Below, one piece after another: positions 37,321-45,625 of a stretch of DNA of 64,000 bases. The DNA is from Streptomyces sp. F001 (lineage in GTDB: Bacteria > Actinomycetota > Actinomycetes > Streptomycetales > Streptomycetaceae). The stretch's first letter is position 1; every line of letters starts with the position of its first letter. Position numbers and translations under genes: made by a program. Under the pieces are notes generated by a model that saw only the letters and a program-made list of their open reading frames with translations, made no database searches and was not told the DNA's origin. Location: positions 768,029 to 832,028 of the forward strand of contig NZ_QZWF01000003.1 of assembly GCF_004187715.1 (NCBI RefSeq), in the 5' to 3' direction.

Positions 37321-38264
37321 GGTAGCCGAGCTGGGCTCTGCTCTCGCTCCCGAGGGTGGCGGCGAGTTTGGCGATGTGGACGCGGGCGGTGCGGATGTTC
37401 ATGCCGAGGCGTTCGGCTGTGACGGCGTCGGTGTGGCCTTCGACGAGGAGGGCGGCGATGGCGCGTTGGCGGGGCGTGATGCCGTTCAGGGCGGGGGTTC
37501 GACGGCTTGGGGGTACATGGGGGTCGCCAAGCGCCAGAGGCGGTCGAAGACCGTGGCCAAGTAGGCGATCAGGGCCGGGTGGCGGACCTCCAGCGCGGGG
37601 GTTCCGTCCTTGTCGGCGGGGATGAAGGCGACGGTCCGGTCGACGATGATCAGGCGGTCGGTGAGCTCGTCGAGCGAGCGTGCCTCGGCGTCGCCTCTGA
37701 GCTGCTCGTAACGGGCGAACACGAGGGGCAGGTGGCGTTGCGTGTGCTGATAAAGGGCGCGGATACGGCCGCCGCGGTCGAGCAGGGCCTGATCGCGGTC
37801 CAGGGCATGACCTGAGCCGCCGCACCGCGCTGGTTGGCGTAGTCGGTGTTGGGCTGGACGCAGAGGACTTCCCGGCATGCTTCGGTCATCGCCTCTGTGA
37901 TGGCCCGGTTGATGTCCTGTGTGCCGCCGAGGACGCCGACCTCGGGGCTCTCCAGTGGCGTACGGTGGCCGTTGATCCGCAGCAGCGGCTCGAACGCCTT
38001 GGTCAGCCGCTCCTCGCGGCGCCTCTCGCCGGCGATGCGTTCCGCCGTGGCGCGCAACAGGCGGGAGAGTGCGAAGGCCGGTGTGACGGGACGTAGCCGA
38101 CCGGAGTCCTCCAGGTCCGGCTCGAGCAGCCCCGTACGTACGACGCACGCCACCGGCGCCGCCTCGGCCTCAGGTACGGATCCCTGCCGCAGGGCACGCG
38201 CATACAGCTCGAGGCCCGCATCACACGGCTCGTTCGCCCTGTGGTCGTGAGCCTCTGCCGGCAC
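37283..38264 (-). pseudogene. TrmB/LuxR-type regulator 2, two frameshifts
   Basis: Starts at GTG 38264 and reads ELYARALRQGSVPEAEAAPV and DINRAITEAMTEACREVLCV, clearly a paralogue of its neighbours. Near 37812 the frame shifts (Q|HALDRDQALLDRGGRIRALY), and near 37492, in a C5 run, it shifts again into ITPRQRAIAALLVEGHTDAV and ERLGMNIRTARVHIAKL. The stop at 37283 lies 37 bp inside regulator 1. Each shift looks like one missing base, so it is either a pseudogene or, if the sequence is wrong, an intact ~327-residue regulator. Confidence 0.75.
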
Positions 38265-38284
38265 GCGCCGCTCCCCCTCGGAGT

Positions 38285-39268
38285 TCAGTGATCATTGTTC
38301 AGGATTCCCGACTGCGCGATCAGGTAGCCGAGCTGCGCGCGGCTTCCGCTGCCCAGGGACGACGCCAGCTTGGCTATGTGGGCCCGGCAGGTGCGGACGT
38401 TCATGCCCAGACGGCGGGCTATCGCCTCGTCGACGTGGCCCTCCACGAGGAGCTTGGCGATGGAGTGCTGGATGTTGGTGATGCCCCCGGGGGCGGTTTC
38501 GTAGGGGGCGCCGGCGCTGAGCGGCACCGCCCGGTCCCACATGAACTCGAACACCTTGATCAGATAGCGCACCAGACCCGGTTGCCGGAGCTCCAGCGCG
38601 ACTTGCTGGTCGTCCCGCGTGGGGATGAATGCGACGGTCTCGTCGCAGATGATGAGGCGCTCGACCAGTTCGTCGATGGTGCGGTACTCCACCTTGCCGT
38701 TGGACAGCTGGGCCACGTAGGCCAGCTTCTCCGGGTTGTACCTGGCTGTGTGCTGGTACAGGGTCCGAATCCGCACACCACGTTCGATCAAGGGCCGGTC
38801 GCGCTCCAGTCCGCGCAGGAGGCTGCGCTCGGAGTAGCGATCGCTCGGCTGGACCGTGAGCACTTCGGCCTGACATTGGGACGTGGCAAGGTTGAGGGCG
38901 GCGTTTATGCGTTCGCCCCCCTCCAGCACCGTGATGGCGTCGCTCGCGTTCGTCGCGTGCGCACTGAGGGCCATGAACGGTTCGAAGGCGTCGGCCAGCT
39001 CCACCGACATCCTCCTGCGCTCGGATATCTCGCGCTCTATGGGGTTGAGTCGCTGGGCCAGAGCCACCGGCGCCGGCACGGGGCGCAGCCAGTTCGGGTC
39101 ATCCGGATCAGGGTGCAGGAGCGCGAACTCCATGAGGCACGGTGCGGGTTCTGCCTCCGCCCGGGCGATACGTCCCGCGCGCAGAGCAGCCGCGTAGAGG
39201 CGGCCACCTTGCTCGCACATCTCAGTCACCGCATGGGGATGTGCAGGTTTACTCTGATTCGTTGCCAA
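38285..39268 (-). CDS. TrmB/LuxR-type transcriptional regulator 3
   Basis: A 327-residue intact regulator starting at TTG 39268 (GGTGGAG upstream). Domains match regulator 1: N-terminal CEQGGRLYAAALRAGRIARA, FALLHPDPDDPNWLRPVPAP, the effector core (CQAEVLTVQPSDRYSE, RGVRIRTLYQHTARY, DETVAFIPTRDDQQVALELR) and the HTH IAKLLVEGHVDEAIARRLGM with VRTCRAHIAKLASSLG. It is divergent from the DTSWP-peptide gene (113 bp between starts), which is its likely target, and the peptide or a derivative could be its signal. Confidence 0.82.
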   Translation of the reverse strand: MATNQSKPAHPHAVTEMCEQGGRLYAAALRAGRIARAEAEPAPCLMEFALLHPDPDDPNWLRPVPAPVALAQRLNPIEREISERRRMSVELADAFEPFMALSAHATNASDAITVLEGGERINAALNLATSQCQAEVLTVQPSDRYSERSLLRGLERDRPLIERGVRIRTLYQHTARYNPEKLAYVAQLSNGKVEYRTIDELVERLIICDETVAFIPTRDDQQVALELRQPGLVRYLIKVFEFMWDRAVPLSAGAPYETAPGGITNIQHSIAKLLVEGHVDEAIARRLGMNVRTCRAHIAKLASSLGSGSRAQLGYLIAQSGILNNDH

Positions 39269-39381
39269 ATCTCCACCCCCCAGGGTCCTGAACGTGCAGG
39301 AACATGATGCATCGATTATGTGGCCATGACGTGCCCGAATGAGCCATCGTCGTACCGGACGGGGGAAGAGGGGACCTTCAA

Positions 39382-39591
39382 GTGAGGACGAAGCCGACTA
39401 TGAGCAAGAGAATGCTTCGCTCGGTGCTTGTAGCCACCTTCTCCGCCGTTGTGGCCTTGGGCGCGCTGGAAGGCTTCTCCGGTGGACAGGTGGATGCTCG
39501 AGCGGACACCAGTTGGCCGGCTGTCGTGGCGTCCCCCGACGCTGCGAACGACACCAGTTGGCCGGTGGTCGGTCCCGAGGAGCCGAAGTGA
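39382..39591 (+). CDS. Small exported peptide precursor with repeated DTSWP motif
   Basis: A 69-residue precursor from GTG 39382 (63 residues from the in-frame ATG at 39400, which has a weaker site). The N-terminus has basic residues then a hydrophobic helix (SVLVATFSAVVALGALEG). A signal-peptidase site is plausible at VDARA|DTSWP. The predicted mature peptide is 28 residues and contains two DTSWP units 15 residues apart: DTSWPAVVASPDAAN then DTSWPVVGPEEPK. Its stop overlaps the start of the Rieske-like gene (GTGA). It could be a signalling peptide or RiPP-like product; I know no characterised homologue. Confidence 0.7.
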   Translation: MRTKPTMSKRMLRSVLVATFSAVVALGALEGFSGGQVDARADTSWPAVVASPDAANDTSWPVVGPEEPK

Positions 39592-39923
39592 CGACTCCTC
39601 CTGACGACCGCTCCTTCCGCCGGGAAATGGCCACCGCCTACCGCTCCGGCTGGCACTTCATCGACCTGGCCACCGCCATCCCCCACAACGGTGACTCGCT
39701 GATGGTGACCGTCTTCGGTGAGCCCGTGGTGGTGACCAGGGATGATGACGGCGACGTGCGGGCGTACCGGTGTCTGCGACGGCCCCGCGGGGCGCCGCAG
39801 CCCGTGCGATGTGCCATTCGGTACGGAATGATCTTTGTGAACCTGGACCAGCGTGACCATCGGCTGGCGGAGCCGGAGCCCTCCGATTCGATGACCATCT
39901 CGGCCACCCCCCGCAGTGCCTGA
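39588..39923 (+). CDS. Shrunken Rieske-like protein lacking iron ligands
   Basis: A 111-residue protein coupled to the peptide gene. YRSGWHFIDLATAIP, GEPVVVTRDDDGDVRAY and YGMIFVNLDQ follow the fold of Rieske oxygenase alpha subunits, but where CxHRG is expected it reads CLRRPRG. The CPxH half is absent: PVRCAIRYGMIFVNLD follows directly, as if the cluster loop were deleted. It therefore probably cannot hold a 2Fe-2S cluster and may bind or chaperone the peptide instead of oxidising it. The frame is clean. Confidence 0.7.
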   Translation: MTTPPDDRSFRREMATAYRSGWHFIDLATAIPHNGDSLMVTVFGEPVVVTRDDDGDVRAYRCLRRPRGAPQPVRCAIRYGMIFVNLDQRDHRLAEPEPSDSMTISATPRSA

Positions 39924-39966
39924 CGCGATTCCCCCGTCGTAACAGATCGCTCAGGTGCTTCCCCCC

Positions 39967-40014
39967 GCAGCGGCGTCACCGTGACCTGAACACGGTGACG
40001 CCGCTGCAGTTTTT
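39967..40014 (+). terminator. Rho-independent terminator after the peptide operon
   Basis: A perfect 17-bp stem (GCAGCGGCGTCACCGTG and complement) with a 7-base loop followed by AGTTTTT. A T-tract this clear is unusual in Streptomyces. Confidence 0.92.
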
Positions 40015-40091
40015 CCCGGATATTTCCGGTATCGAAGCATTTTCGACGGTGGCTGGAAGTGACCGTTCCCGCGATCCCGCCGCGTCCTCTC

Positions 40092-40112
40092 CTTGAGTGG
40101 AATAGACTCAAC
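40092..40112. promoter_or_regulatory. HAIR element (HspR operator) before clpB
   Basis: CTTGAGT-N7-ACTCAAC, 13 of 14 arm positions of the HAIR consensus, 54 bp before the clpB start. It places clpB in the HspR regulon with the dnaK operon. Confidence 0.88.
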
Positions 40113-40166
40113 TTTGTGTACGTTGCCTGAGTCACGCAGGCTCACGCAAGGAGGAGAACGGATACC

Positions 40167-42767
40167 GTGGACGCCGAGCTGACCAACCGGAGCCGGGACG
40201 CGATCAACGCCGCCGGCAACCGGGCCGTGACCGAGGGGCACCCTGACCTCACCCCCGCTCACCTGCTTCTTGCTCTGCTCCAGGGGCAGGACAACGAGAA
40301 CATCACCGACCTGCTGGCCGCCGTCGACGCCGATCAGGCCGCCGTACGCGCCGGTGCGGAGAAGGCCCTCGCCCAGCTGCCCAGCGTGACCGGGTCCACG
40401 GTCGCGCCACCGCAGCCGAACCGGGAACTGCTCGCCGTGATCGCCGACGCCCAGGCCAGGGCGCAGGACCTCGGCGACGAGTACGTCTCCACCGAACACC
40501 TCCTCATCGGCATCGCCGCGAAGGGTGGCGCGGCCGGTGAGGTGCTGACCCGGCAGGGCGCCGACGTGAAGAAGCTGCTGGAGGCCTTCCGCAAGGCCCG
40601 CGGCGGGCGCCGGGTGACCACGGCCGATCCCGAGGGGTCGTACAAGGCCCTGGAGAAGTTCGGGACCGACTTCACCGCCGCCGCCCGCGACGGCAAGCTC
40701 GACCCCGTCATCGGGCGGGACCAGGAGATCCGGCGGGTCGTGCAGGTGCTCAGCCGCCGCACCAAGAACAACCCCGTCCTCATCGGTGAGCCCGGCGTCG
40801 GCAAGACCGCCGTCGTCGAAGGACTCGCCCAGCGGATCGTCAAGGGCGACGTCCCCGAGTCCCTCCGTGACAAGCGGCTCGTCGCGCTCGACCTCGGCGC
40901 CATGGTCGCCGGGGCCAAGTACCGCGGTGAGTTCGAGGAACGGCTGAAGACCGTGCTCGCCGAGATCAAGGACTCCGACGGGCAGATCATCACCTTCATC
41001 GACGAGCTGCACACCGTGGTCGGCGCGGGCGCCGGCGGCGACTCCGCCATGGACGCGGGCAACATGCTCAAGCCCATGCTCGCCCGCGGTGAGCTGCGCA
41101 TGGTCGGCGCCACCACCCTCGACGAGTACCGTGAGCGGATCGAGAAGGACGCGGCCCTGGAGCGGCGCTTCCAGCAGGTGCTGGTCGCCGAGCCGACCGT
41201 CGAGGACACCATCGCCATCCTGCGCGGACTCAAGGGGCGCTACGAGGCCCACCACAAGGTCCAGATCGCGGACAGCGCGCTGGTCGCCGCCGCGACCCTG
41301 TCCGACCGGTACATCACCTCCCGCTTCCTGCCCGACAAGGCCATCGACCTGGTCGACGAGGCGGCCTCCCGGCTGCGTATGGAGATCGACTCCTCGCCCG
41401 TCGAGATCGATGAACTCCAGCGTGCCGTCGACCGGTTGAAGATGGAGGAGCTGGCGCTCGCCAAGGAGACCGACCCCGCCTCCCGGGAGCGCCTGGAGAA
41501 GCTGCGCCGCGACCTCGCCGACAAGGAGGAGGAGCTGCGCGGCCTGACCGCCCGCTGGGAGAAGGAGAAGCAGTCCCTCAACCGGGTCGGTGAGCTGAAG
41601 GAGAAGCTCGACGAACTGCGCGGACAGGCCGAACGCGCCCAGCGCGACGGCGACTTCGACACCGCGTCCAAGCTGCTGTACGGGGAGATCCCGGCCCTGG
41701 AGCGCGATCTGGAGGCCGCCTCGGAGGCCGAGGAGGAGGTCTCCCGGGACACCATGGTCAAGGAGGAGGTCGGCTCCGACGACATCGCCGACGTCGTCGC
41801 CTCCTGGACCGGGATCCCGGCAGGCCGGCTCCTGGAGGGCGAGACGCAGAAGCTGCTGCGCATGGAGGACGAGATCGGCAGGCGGCTGATCGGCCAGACC
41901 GAGGCCGTGCGGGCGGTCTCCGACGCCGTACGGCGGTCCCGCGCCGGGATCGCCGACCCGGACCGGCCCACCGGCTCCTTCCTCTTCCTGGGCCCGACGG
42001 GCGTCGGCAAGACGGAGCTGGCCAAGGCCCTGGCGGACTTCCTCTTCGACGACGAGCGGGCGATGGTCCGGATCGACATGTCGGAGTACAGCGAGAAGCA
42101 CAGCGTCGCCCGCCTGGTCGGCGCCCCGCCCGGCTACGTCGGCTACGAGGAGGGCGGCCAGCTGACCGAAGCGGTGCGGCGCAGGCCGTACAGCGTCGTA
42201 CTCCTCGACGAGGTGGAGAAGGCCCACCCGGAGGTCTTCGACATCCTGCTCCAGGTGCTGGACGACGGGCGGCTCACCGACGGGCAGGGGCGGACCGTCG
42301 ACTTCCGCAACACCATCCTGGTGCTGACCTCGAACCTGGGCAGTCAGTTCCTGATCGATCCGCTGACGAGTGAGGAGGAGAAGAAGGAGCAGGTCCTGGA
42401 GGTGGTGAGGACGTCCTTCAAGCCGGAGTTCCTCAACCGGCTCGACGACCTGGTCGTCTTCTCGGCCCTGTCCAAGGACGAGCTGAGCCGGATCGCCCGC
42501 CTCCAGATCGACCGCCTCGCCAGGCGGCTGGCCGAACGCCGGCTCACCCTGGAGGTCACGGACGAGGCGCTGGCCTGGCTCGCCGACGAGGGCATGGACC
42601 CGGCGTACGGTGCCCGCCCGCTGCGTCGCCTCGTCCAGACCGCCATCGGCGACCGGCTCGCCAAGGAGATCCTCTCCGGCGAGATCAAGGACGGCGACAC
42701 GGTCCGGGTGGACACCTTCGGGGAGGGGCTGATCGTGGGACCGGCGACGGGCAAGTCGCTGAAGTGA
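40167..42767 (+). CDS. clpB: ClpB disaggregase
   Basis: An 866-residue AAA+ chaperone from GTG 40167 (AAGGAGGAG upstream). The order is an N-domain with two Clp repeats (residues 1-145), NBD1 with Walker A GEPGVGKT near 211 and Walker B FIDE, the coiled-coil middle domain (about 410-525), and NBD2 with GPTGVGKT near 612. ClpB, with DnaK, dissolves aggregates; it lacks the ClpP-binding loop of ClpA/C. It stands as a single transcription unit under HspR control. Confidence 0.98.
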   Translation: MDAELTNRSRDAINAAGNRAVTEGHPDLTPAHLLLALLQGQDNENITDLLAAVDADQAAVRAGAEKALAQLPSVTGSTVAPPQPNRELLAVIADAQARAQDLGDEYVSTEHLLIGIAAKGGAAGEVLTRQGADVKKLLEAFRKARGGRRVTTADPEGSYKALEKFGTDFTAAARDGKLDPVIGRDQEIRRVVQVLSRRTKNNPVLIGEPGVGKTAVVEGLAQRIVKGDVPESLRDKRLVALDLGAMVAGAKYRGEFEERLKTVLAEIKDSDGQIITFIDELHTVVGAGAGGDSAMDAGNMLKPMLARGELRMVGATTLDEYRERIEKDAALERRFQQVLVAEPTVEDTIAILRGLKGRYEAHHKVQIADSALVAAATLSDRYITSRFLPDKAIDLVDEAASRLRMEIDSSPVEIDELQRAVDRLKMEELALAKETDPASRERLEKLRRDLADKEEELRGLTARWEKEKQSLNRVGELKEKLDELRGQAERAQRDGDFDTASKLLYGEIPALERDLEAASEAEEEVSRDTMVKEEVGSDDIADVVASWTGIPAGRLLEGETQKLLRMEDEIGRRLIGQTEAVRAVSDAVRRSRAGIADPDRPTGSFLFLGPTGVGKTELAKALADFLFDDERAMVRIDMSEYSEKHSVARLVGAPPGYVGYEEGGQLTEAVRRRPYSVVLLDEVEKAHPEVFDILLQVLDDGRLTDGQGRTVDFRNTILVLTSNLGSQFLIDPLTSEEEKKEQVLEVVRTSFKPEFLNRLDDLVVFSALSKDELSRIARLQIDRLARRLAERRLTLEVTDEALAWLADEGMDPAYGARPLRRLVQTAIGDRLAKEILSGEIKDGDTVRVDTFGEGLIVGPATGKSLK

Positions 42768-42885
42768 ATCTCTCCGCCGACCGGCCGGATGATCTCAGCC
42801 AACGGCTGACAGGTTCCGTCGGGGGTTGCCACCCCCCTCCCCGCATGAGGGAGGATGGCGGAATCCGTACGAAGGGAAATTCACG

Positions 42886-43413
42886 GTGACCATCGACCCG
42901 TCCTCGATTCCGAACTTCGGGGGCCAGCCCCAGCCGCAGCCCCAAGGACCGGCGGGCCCCGTCGTCCCGGATCAGGACCTTGTGAAGCAGCTCCTCGACC
43001 AGATGGAGCTGAAGTACGTCGTCGACGAAGAGGGTGACCTCGCGGCGCCGTGGGAGCAGTTCCGTACGTACTTCATGTTCCGTGGCGAGGGTGACCAGCA
43101 GGTCTTCTCGGTGCGGACGTTCTACGACCGCCCCCACCCCATCGACGAGAAGTCGCAGCTTCTGGAGTCCATCGACGACTGGAACCGGCGGACCCTGTGG
43201 CCCAAGGTCTACAGCCACACCCACGATGACGGCACCGTCCGCCTCATCGGCGAGGCCCAGATGCTGATCGGCACCGGCGTGAACCTGGAGTTCTTCGTCT
43301 CGTCGACGGTGAGCTGGGTGCGCGCGGCCATCGAGTTCGACCGCTGGCTGGTCGAGCAGCTCGGCCTGGAGAAGGAGATCAACGACGCGGAGAAGCCCGA
43401 GGACGGCGAGTAG
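42886..43413 (+). CDS. YbjN-domain protein
   Basis: A 175-residue protein from GTG 42886 (GAAGGGA at 8 bp). After a Pro/Gln-rich linker (to residue 35) comes a YbjN-type sensory/chaperone-like fold: FRTYFMFRGEGDQQVFSVRT, LLESIDDWNRRTLWPKVY and VNLEFFVSSTVSWVRAAIEF. It resembles type III secretion chaperone-like YbjN proteins widespread in actinomycetes, whose role is unclear. It is separated from clpB by 118 bp and probably has its own promoter. Confidence 0.78.
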   Translation: MTIDPSSIPNFGGQPQPQPQGPAGPVVPDQDLVKQLLDQMELKYVVDEEGDLAAPWEQFRTYFMFRGEGDQQVFSVRTFYDRPHPIDEKSQLLESIDDWNRRTLWPKVYSHTHDDGTVRLIGEAQMLIGTGVNLEFFVSSTVSWVRAAIEFDRWLVEQLGLEKEINDAEKPEDGE

Positions 43414-43565
43414 GCGAACGGCCGGAACCCGGCCGGAGCCCGGCCAGGGCACGGACCACCAGGTCACGTGCCCCGGTCGGGCTCTTGCCATTTTGCGCGC
43501 TGACCGATTGCTCCGATTGCTTCGGTTGCCCCGATTGCAGACAAGCGCATTGCCCATCCCTGTAC

Positions 43566-43595
43566 GGCCCGGTAAATAAAGGCCCGGTAAATAAA
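43566..43595. repeat. Tandem 15-bp repeat in a convergent gap
   Basis: Two exact copies of GGCCCGGTAAATAAA. Just before them (about 43504-43540) lie four imperfect CCGATTGC-like units. The 275-bp gap between the 3' ends of two genes is unusually AT-rich for this genome and otherwise shows no gene. Confidence 0.6.
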
Positions 43596-43688
43596 CTCGA
43601 GGGCATTCACGATTCCGAGTACGCCGGCCCGCGCGAAAAGAGCGCCGCGGATTTCATTCCGCCCCGGGCTTCTTCCCCCCTGCCGCCC

Positions 43689-44873
43689 CTACAGCGCCCC
43701 GAGCCGCTTCACCGCCTCCTGAAGCACCTCCGTCCGCTTGCAGAACGCGAACCGCACGAACGGTGCGCCCGCCTCGCGGTGGTCGTAGAACACGGCGTTC
43801 GGGATGGCGACGACGCCGGCGCGTTCCGGCAGGCCCCGGCAGAAGGCGAAGCCGTCCCTCTCGCCGAGGGGCCGGATGTCGGTGGTGACGAAGTACGTGC
43901 CCGTGGGCCTGAAGACCCCGAAGCCGGCCTCCGTCAGCCCCGCCACCAGCAGATCCCGCTTCGCCTCCAGGTCGTCCCGGAATGCCGTGAAGTAGCTGTC
44001 GGGAAGGGCGAGGGCCTCGGCCACCGCGTACTGGAAGGGCCCCGACGCCACGTACGTCAGGAACTGCTTGGCCGAACGGACGGCCGTGACGAGACCGGGC
44101 GCGGAGGTGATCCAGCCGACCTTCCAGCCGGTGAAGGAGAACGTCTTGCCGGCGGAGCCGATCGTCACCGTCCGCTCCCGCATGCCCGGGAAGGTGGCCA
44201 GTGGGACATGCCCGGCGTCGTCGAAGACCAGATGCTCGTACACCTCGTCGGTCACGACCAGCAGGTCCCGCTCCACGGCCAGTTCGGCGACCGCGGCCAG
44301 CTCCGCACGGGTCAGTACGGTGCCGGTCGGGTTGTGCGGGGTGTTGATCAGCAGCAGCCGGGTGCGGTCGGTGACCGCGTCGCGCAGCTCGTCGAGGTCC
44401 AGCCGGAACGAGGCGCTTTCCCCGATGTGCGGCCGCAGGGTGACCGGCACCCGCGTGCCGCCCGCCAGGGCGATGCAGGCCGCGTAGGAGTCGTAGTACG
44501 GCTCGAGGGCGATGACCTCGTCGCCGGGCTCGACCAGCGCCAGCAGTGCCGCGGCGATCGCCTCCGTGGCGCCGGCCGTGACCAGGACCTCGGTGTCGGG
44601 GTCGTAGGTGAGCCCGTAGCGCCGCTGCTGGTGCGCGGCGACGGCGGTGCGCAGTTCGGGGATGCCCGGGCCCGGCGGGTACTGGTTGCCGCGGCCGTCG
44701 CGCAGTGCCCGTACGGCCGCCTCGCGGACCTCCTGAGGGCCGTCGGTGTCCGGGAAGCCCTGGCCCAGGTTGATCGAACCGGTGCGCAGGGCCAGCGCGG
44801 ACATCTCCGCGAAGATCGTCGTCCCGAACTCGGTGAGGCGGCGGTTCAGGAAGGGGCGCGAGGTGTCGGTCAT
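43689..44873 (-). CDS. Class I/II PLP-dependent aminotransferase
   Basis: A 394-residue aminotransferase (ATG 44873, with AGGA at 8 bp; a further ATG at 44882 is possible). INLGQGFPDTDGP, ITNTPHNPTG-type INTPHNPTGTVL, the DEVYEHLVFD strand with the PLP-ring Asp, and the Schiff-base Lys in SAGKTFSFTGWKVGW are visible, as is the final Arg region PFVRFAFCK. It resembles N-succinyldiaminopimelate or kynurenine/glutamine aminotransferases. Given the kynurenine operon nearby a role in tryptophan or lysine metabolism is possible, but specificity cannot be read from the sequence. Confidence 0.9.
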   Translation of the reverse strand: MTDTSRPFLNRRLTEFGTTIFAEMSALALRTGSINLGQGFPDTDGPQEVREAAVRALRDGRGNQYPPGPGIPELRTAVAAHQQRRYGLTYDPDTEVLVTAGATEAIAAALLALVEPGDEVIALEPYYDSYAACIALAGGTRVPVTLRPHIGESASFRLDLDELRDAVTDRTRLLLINTPHNPTGTVLTRAELAAVAELAVERDLLVVTDEVYEHLVFDDAGHVPLATFPGMRERTVTIGSAGKTFSFTGWKVGWITSAPGLVTAVRSAKQFLTYVASGPFQYAVAEALALPDSYFTAFRDDLEAKRDLLVAGLTEAGFGVFRPTGTYFVTTDIRPLGERDGFAFCRGLPERAGVVAIPNAVFYDHREAGAPFVRFAFCKRTEVLQEAVKRLGAL

Positions 44874-45011
44874 GGCGGTCATCCTGCGCCCAAGCTCTGG
44901 ACTTCCTCAACTCTGCTTTGGGGCGCGTGAGGGGTGGGCATTTCCCGGTCACGCACCACACGAGGCGCCCACGGGGGGCCGCTTCGGGGGAACTGGAAGG
45001 AGGGTGACGCC

Positions 45012-45263
45012 ATGGTCATCGGCATCATCCTGGCCGTGATCGCGGTCGTGCTGGCACTGGTGGTGGCAGGCGTACGGGGCAGCGCGACCCGTTCACGGCG
45101 CCCGGCGGCGCGGGGGCGCAGCCGGAGTGGTTCGGACTCCGGCGGCAGCTGGTGGGTCGGCGGCGGGAGACGCCGGCTCGTCGGGCGACTCCGGGGCGGG
45201 CACTCCTGCGGGGGCGGCTCGTCCTGCGGAGGCGGCGGGGGTGGATGCGGTGGAGGCAGCTGA
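45012..45263 (+). CDS. Small membrane protein with Cys/Gly-rich tail
   Basis: An 83-residue protein from ATG 45012 (GGAGG 8 bp upstream): one N-terminal membrane helix (IGIILAVIAVVLALVVAG), a Ser/Gly linker with GGSWWVGGG, and a tail HSCGGGSSCGGG ... CGGGS. The Arg-rich RRRLVGRLRG segment in the middle (about 45165-45195) looks out of place. In another frame the same bases read GDAGSSGDSGAG, which would fit the linker, so a pair of compensating indels is possible. Function unknown. Confidence 0.65.
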   Translation: MVIGIILAVIAVVLALVVAGVRGSATRSRRPAARGRSRSGSDSGGSWWVGGGRRRLVGRLRGGHSCGGGSSCGGGGGGCGGGS

Positions 45264-45306
45264 CACGGGGCAGCTGAGCTCCTGAACGGGGAAGCGCATC
45301 CACGCC

Positions 45307-45340
45307 GGCGCCCGCCGGGACTTCGCTCCCGGCGGGCGCC
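45307..45340. terminator. Terminator after the Cys/Gly-rich gene
   Basis: GGCGCCCGCCGGG and CCCGGCGGGCGCC, 13-bp stem with an 8-base loop. Confidence 0.75.
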
Positions 45341-45472
45341 CTTGTCGCCACTTCGCGCCCCCAATCCGGCGTACGCCGTATCGCTCAGGCGTACGTCGCG
45401 GTTGAACAGTTGAGCTGTGGAGCCCTCTGAGGGATGGAAACCCTACGAAGTTGGGTAAAAACACTGTGGCGG

Positions 45473-45491
45473 CGCCACAGTTCATGATTCC
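45473..45491. promoter_or_regulatory. 19-bp inverted repeat, operator-like
   Basis: ACTGTGGCG and CGCCACAGT around one central base, 135 bp before the DUF2617 start and next to an AT-rich stretch (GGGTAAAAACA). Likely a regulator site; the protein is unknown. Confidence 0.4.
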
Positions 45492-45625
45492 CTCTAAATC
45501 CCGACGCAGCCCTCGGACGTCCTGCGGACACCCTTCCTGACCGGGCTGACGGGCCGATCGCCCGGTGTCGACCGGGGCGCGCCGGACCACCCCGCCTTTC
45601 TTTTGCGTGCTAGCGGAGCCGACCC

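Larger units (their letters stand above)
45264..45625. other. Intergenic region with terminator and palindrome
   Basis: 362 bp without a gene. It contains the terminator at 45307-45340, a 19-bp inverted repeat at 45473-45491 and the presumed promoter of the DUF2617 gene. Confidence 0.5.

Noticed and set aside
39951..42227. 758-residue minus-strand ORF opposite clpB
   Set aside because: Shadow of clpB; no family features.
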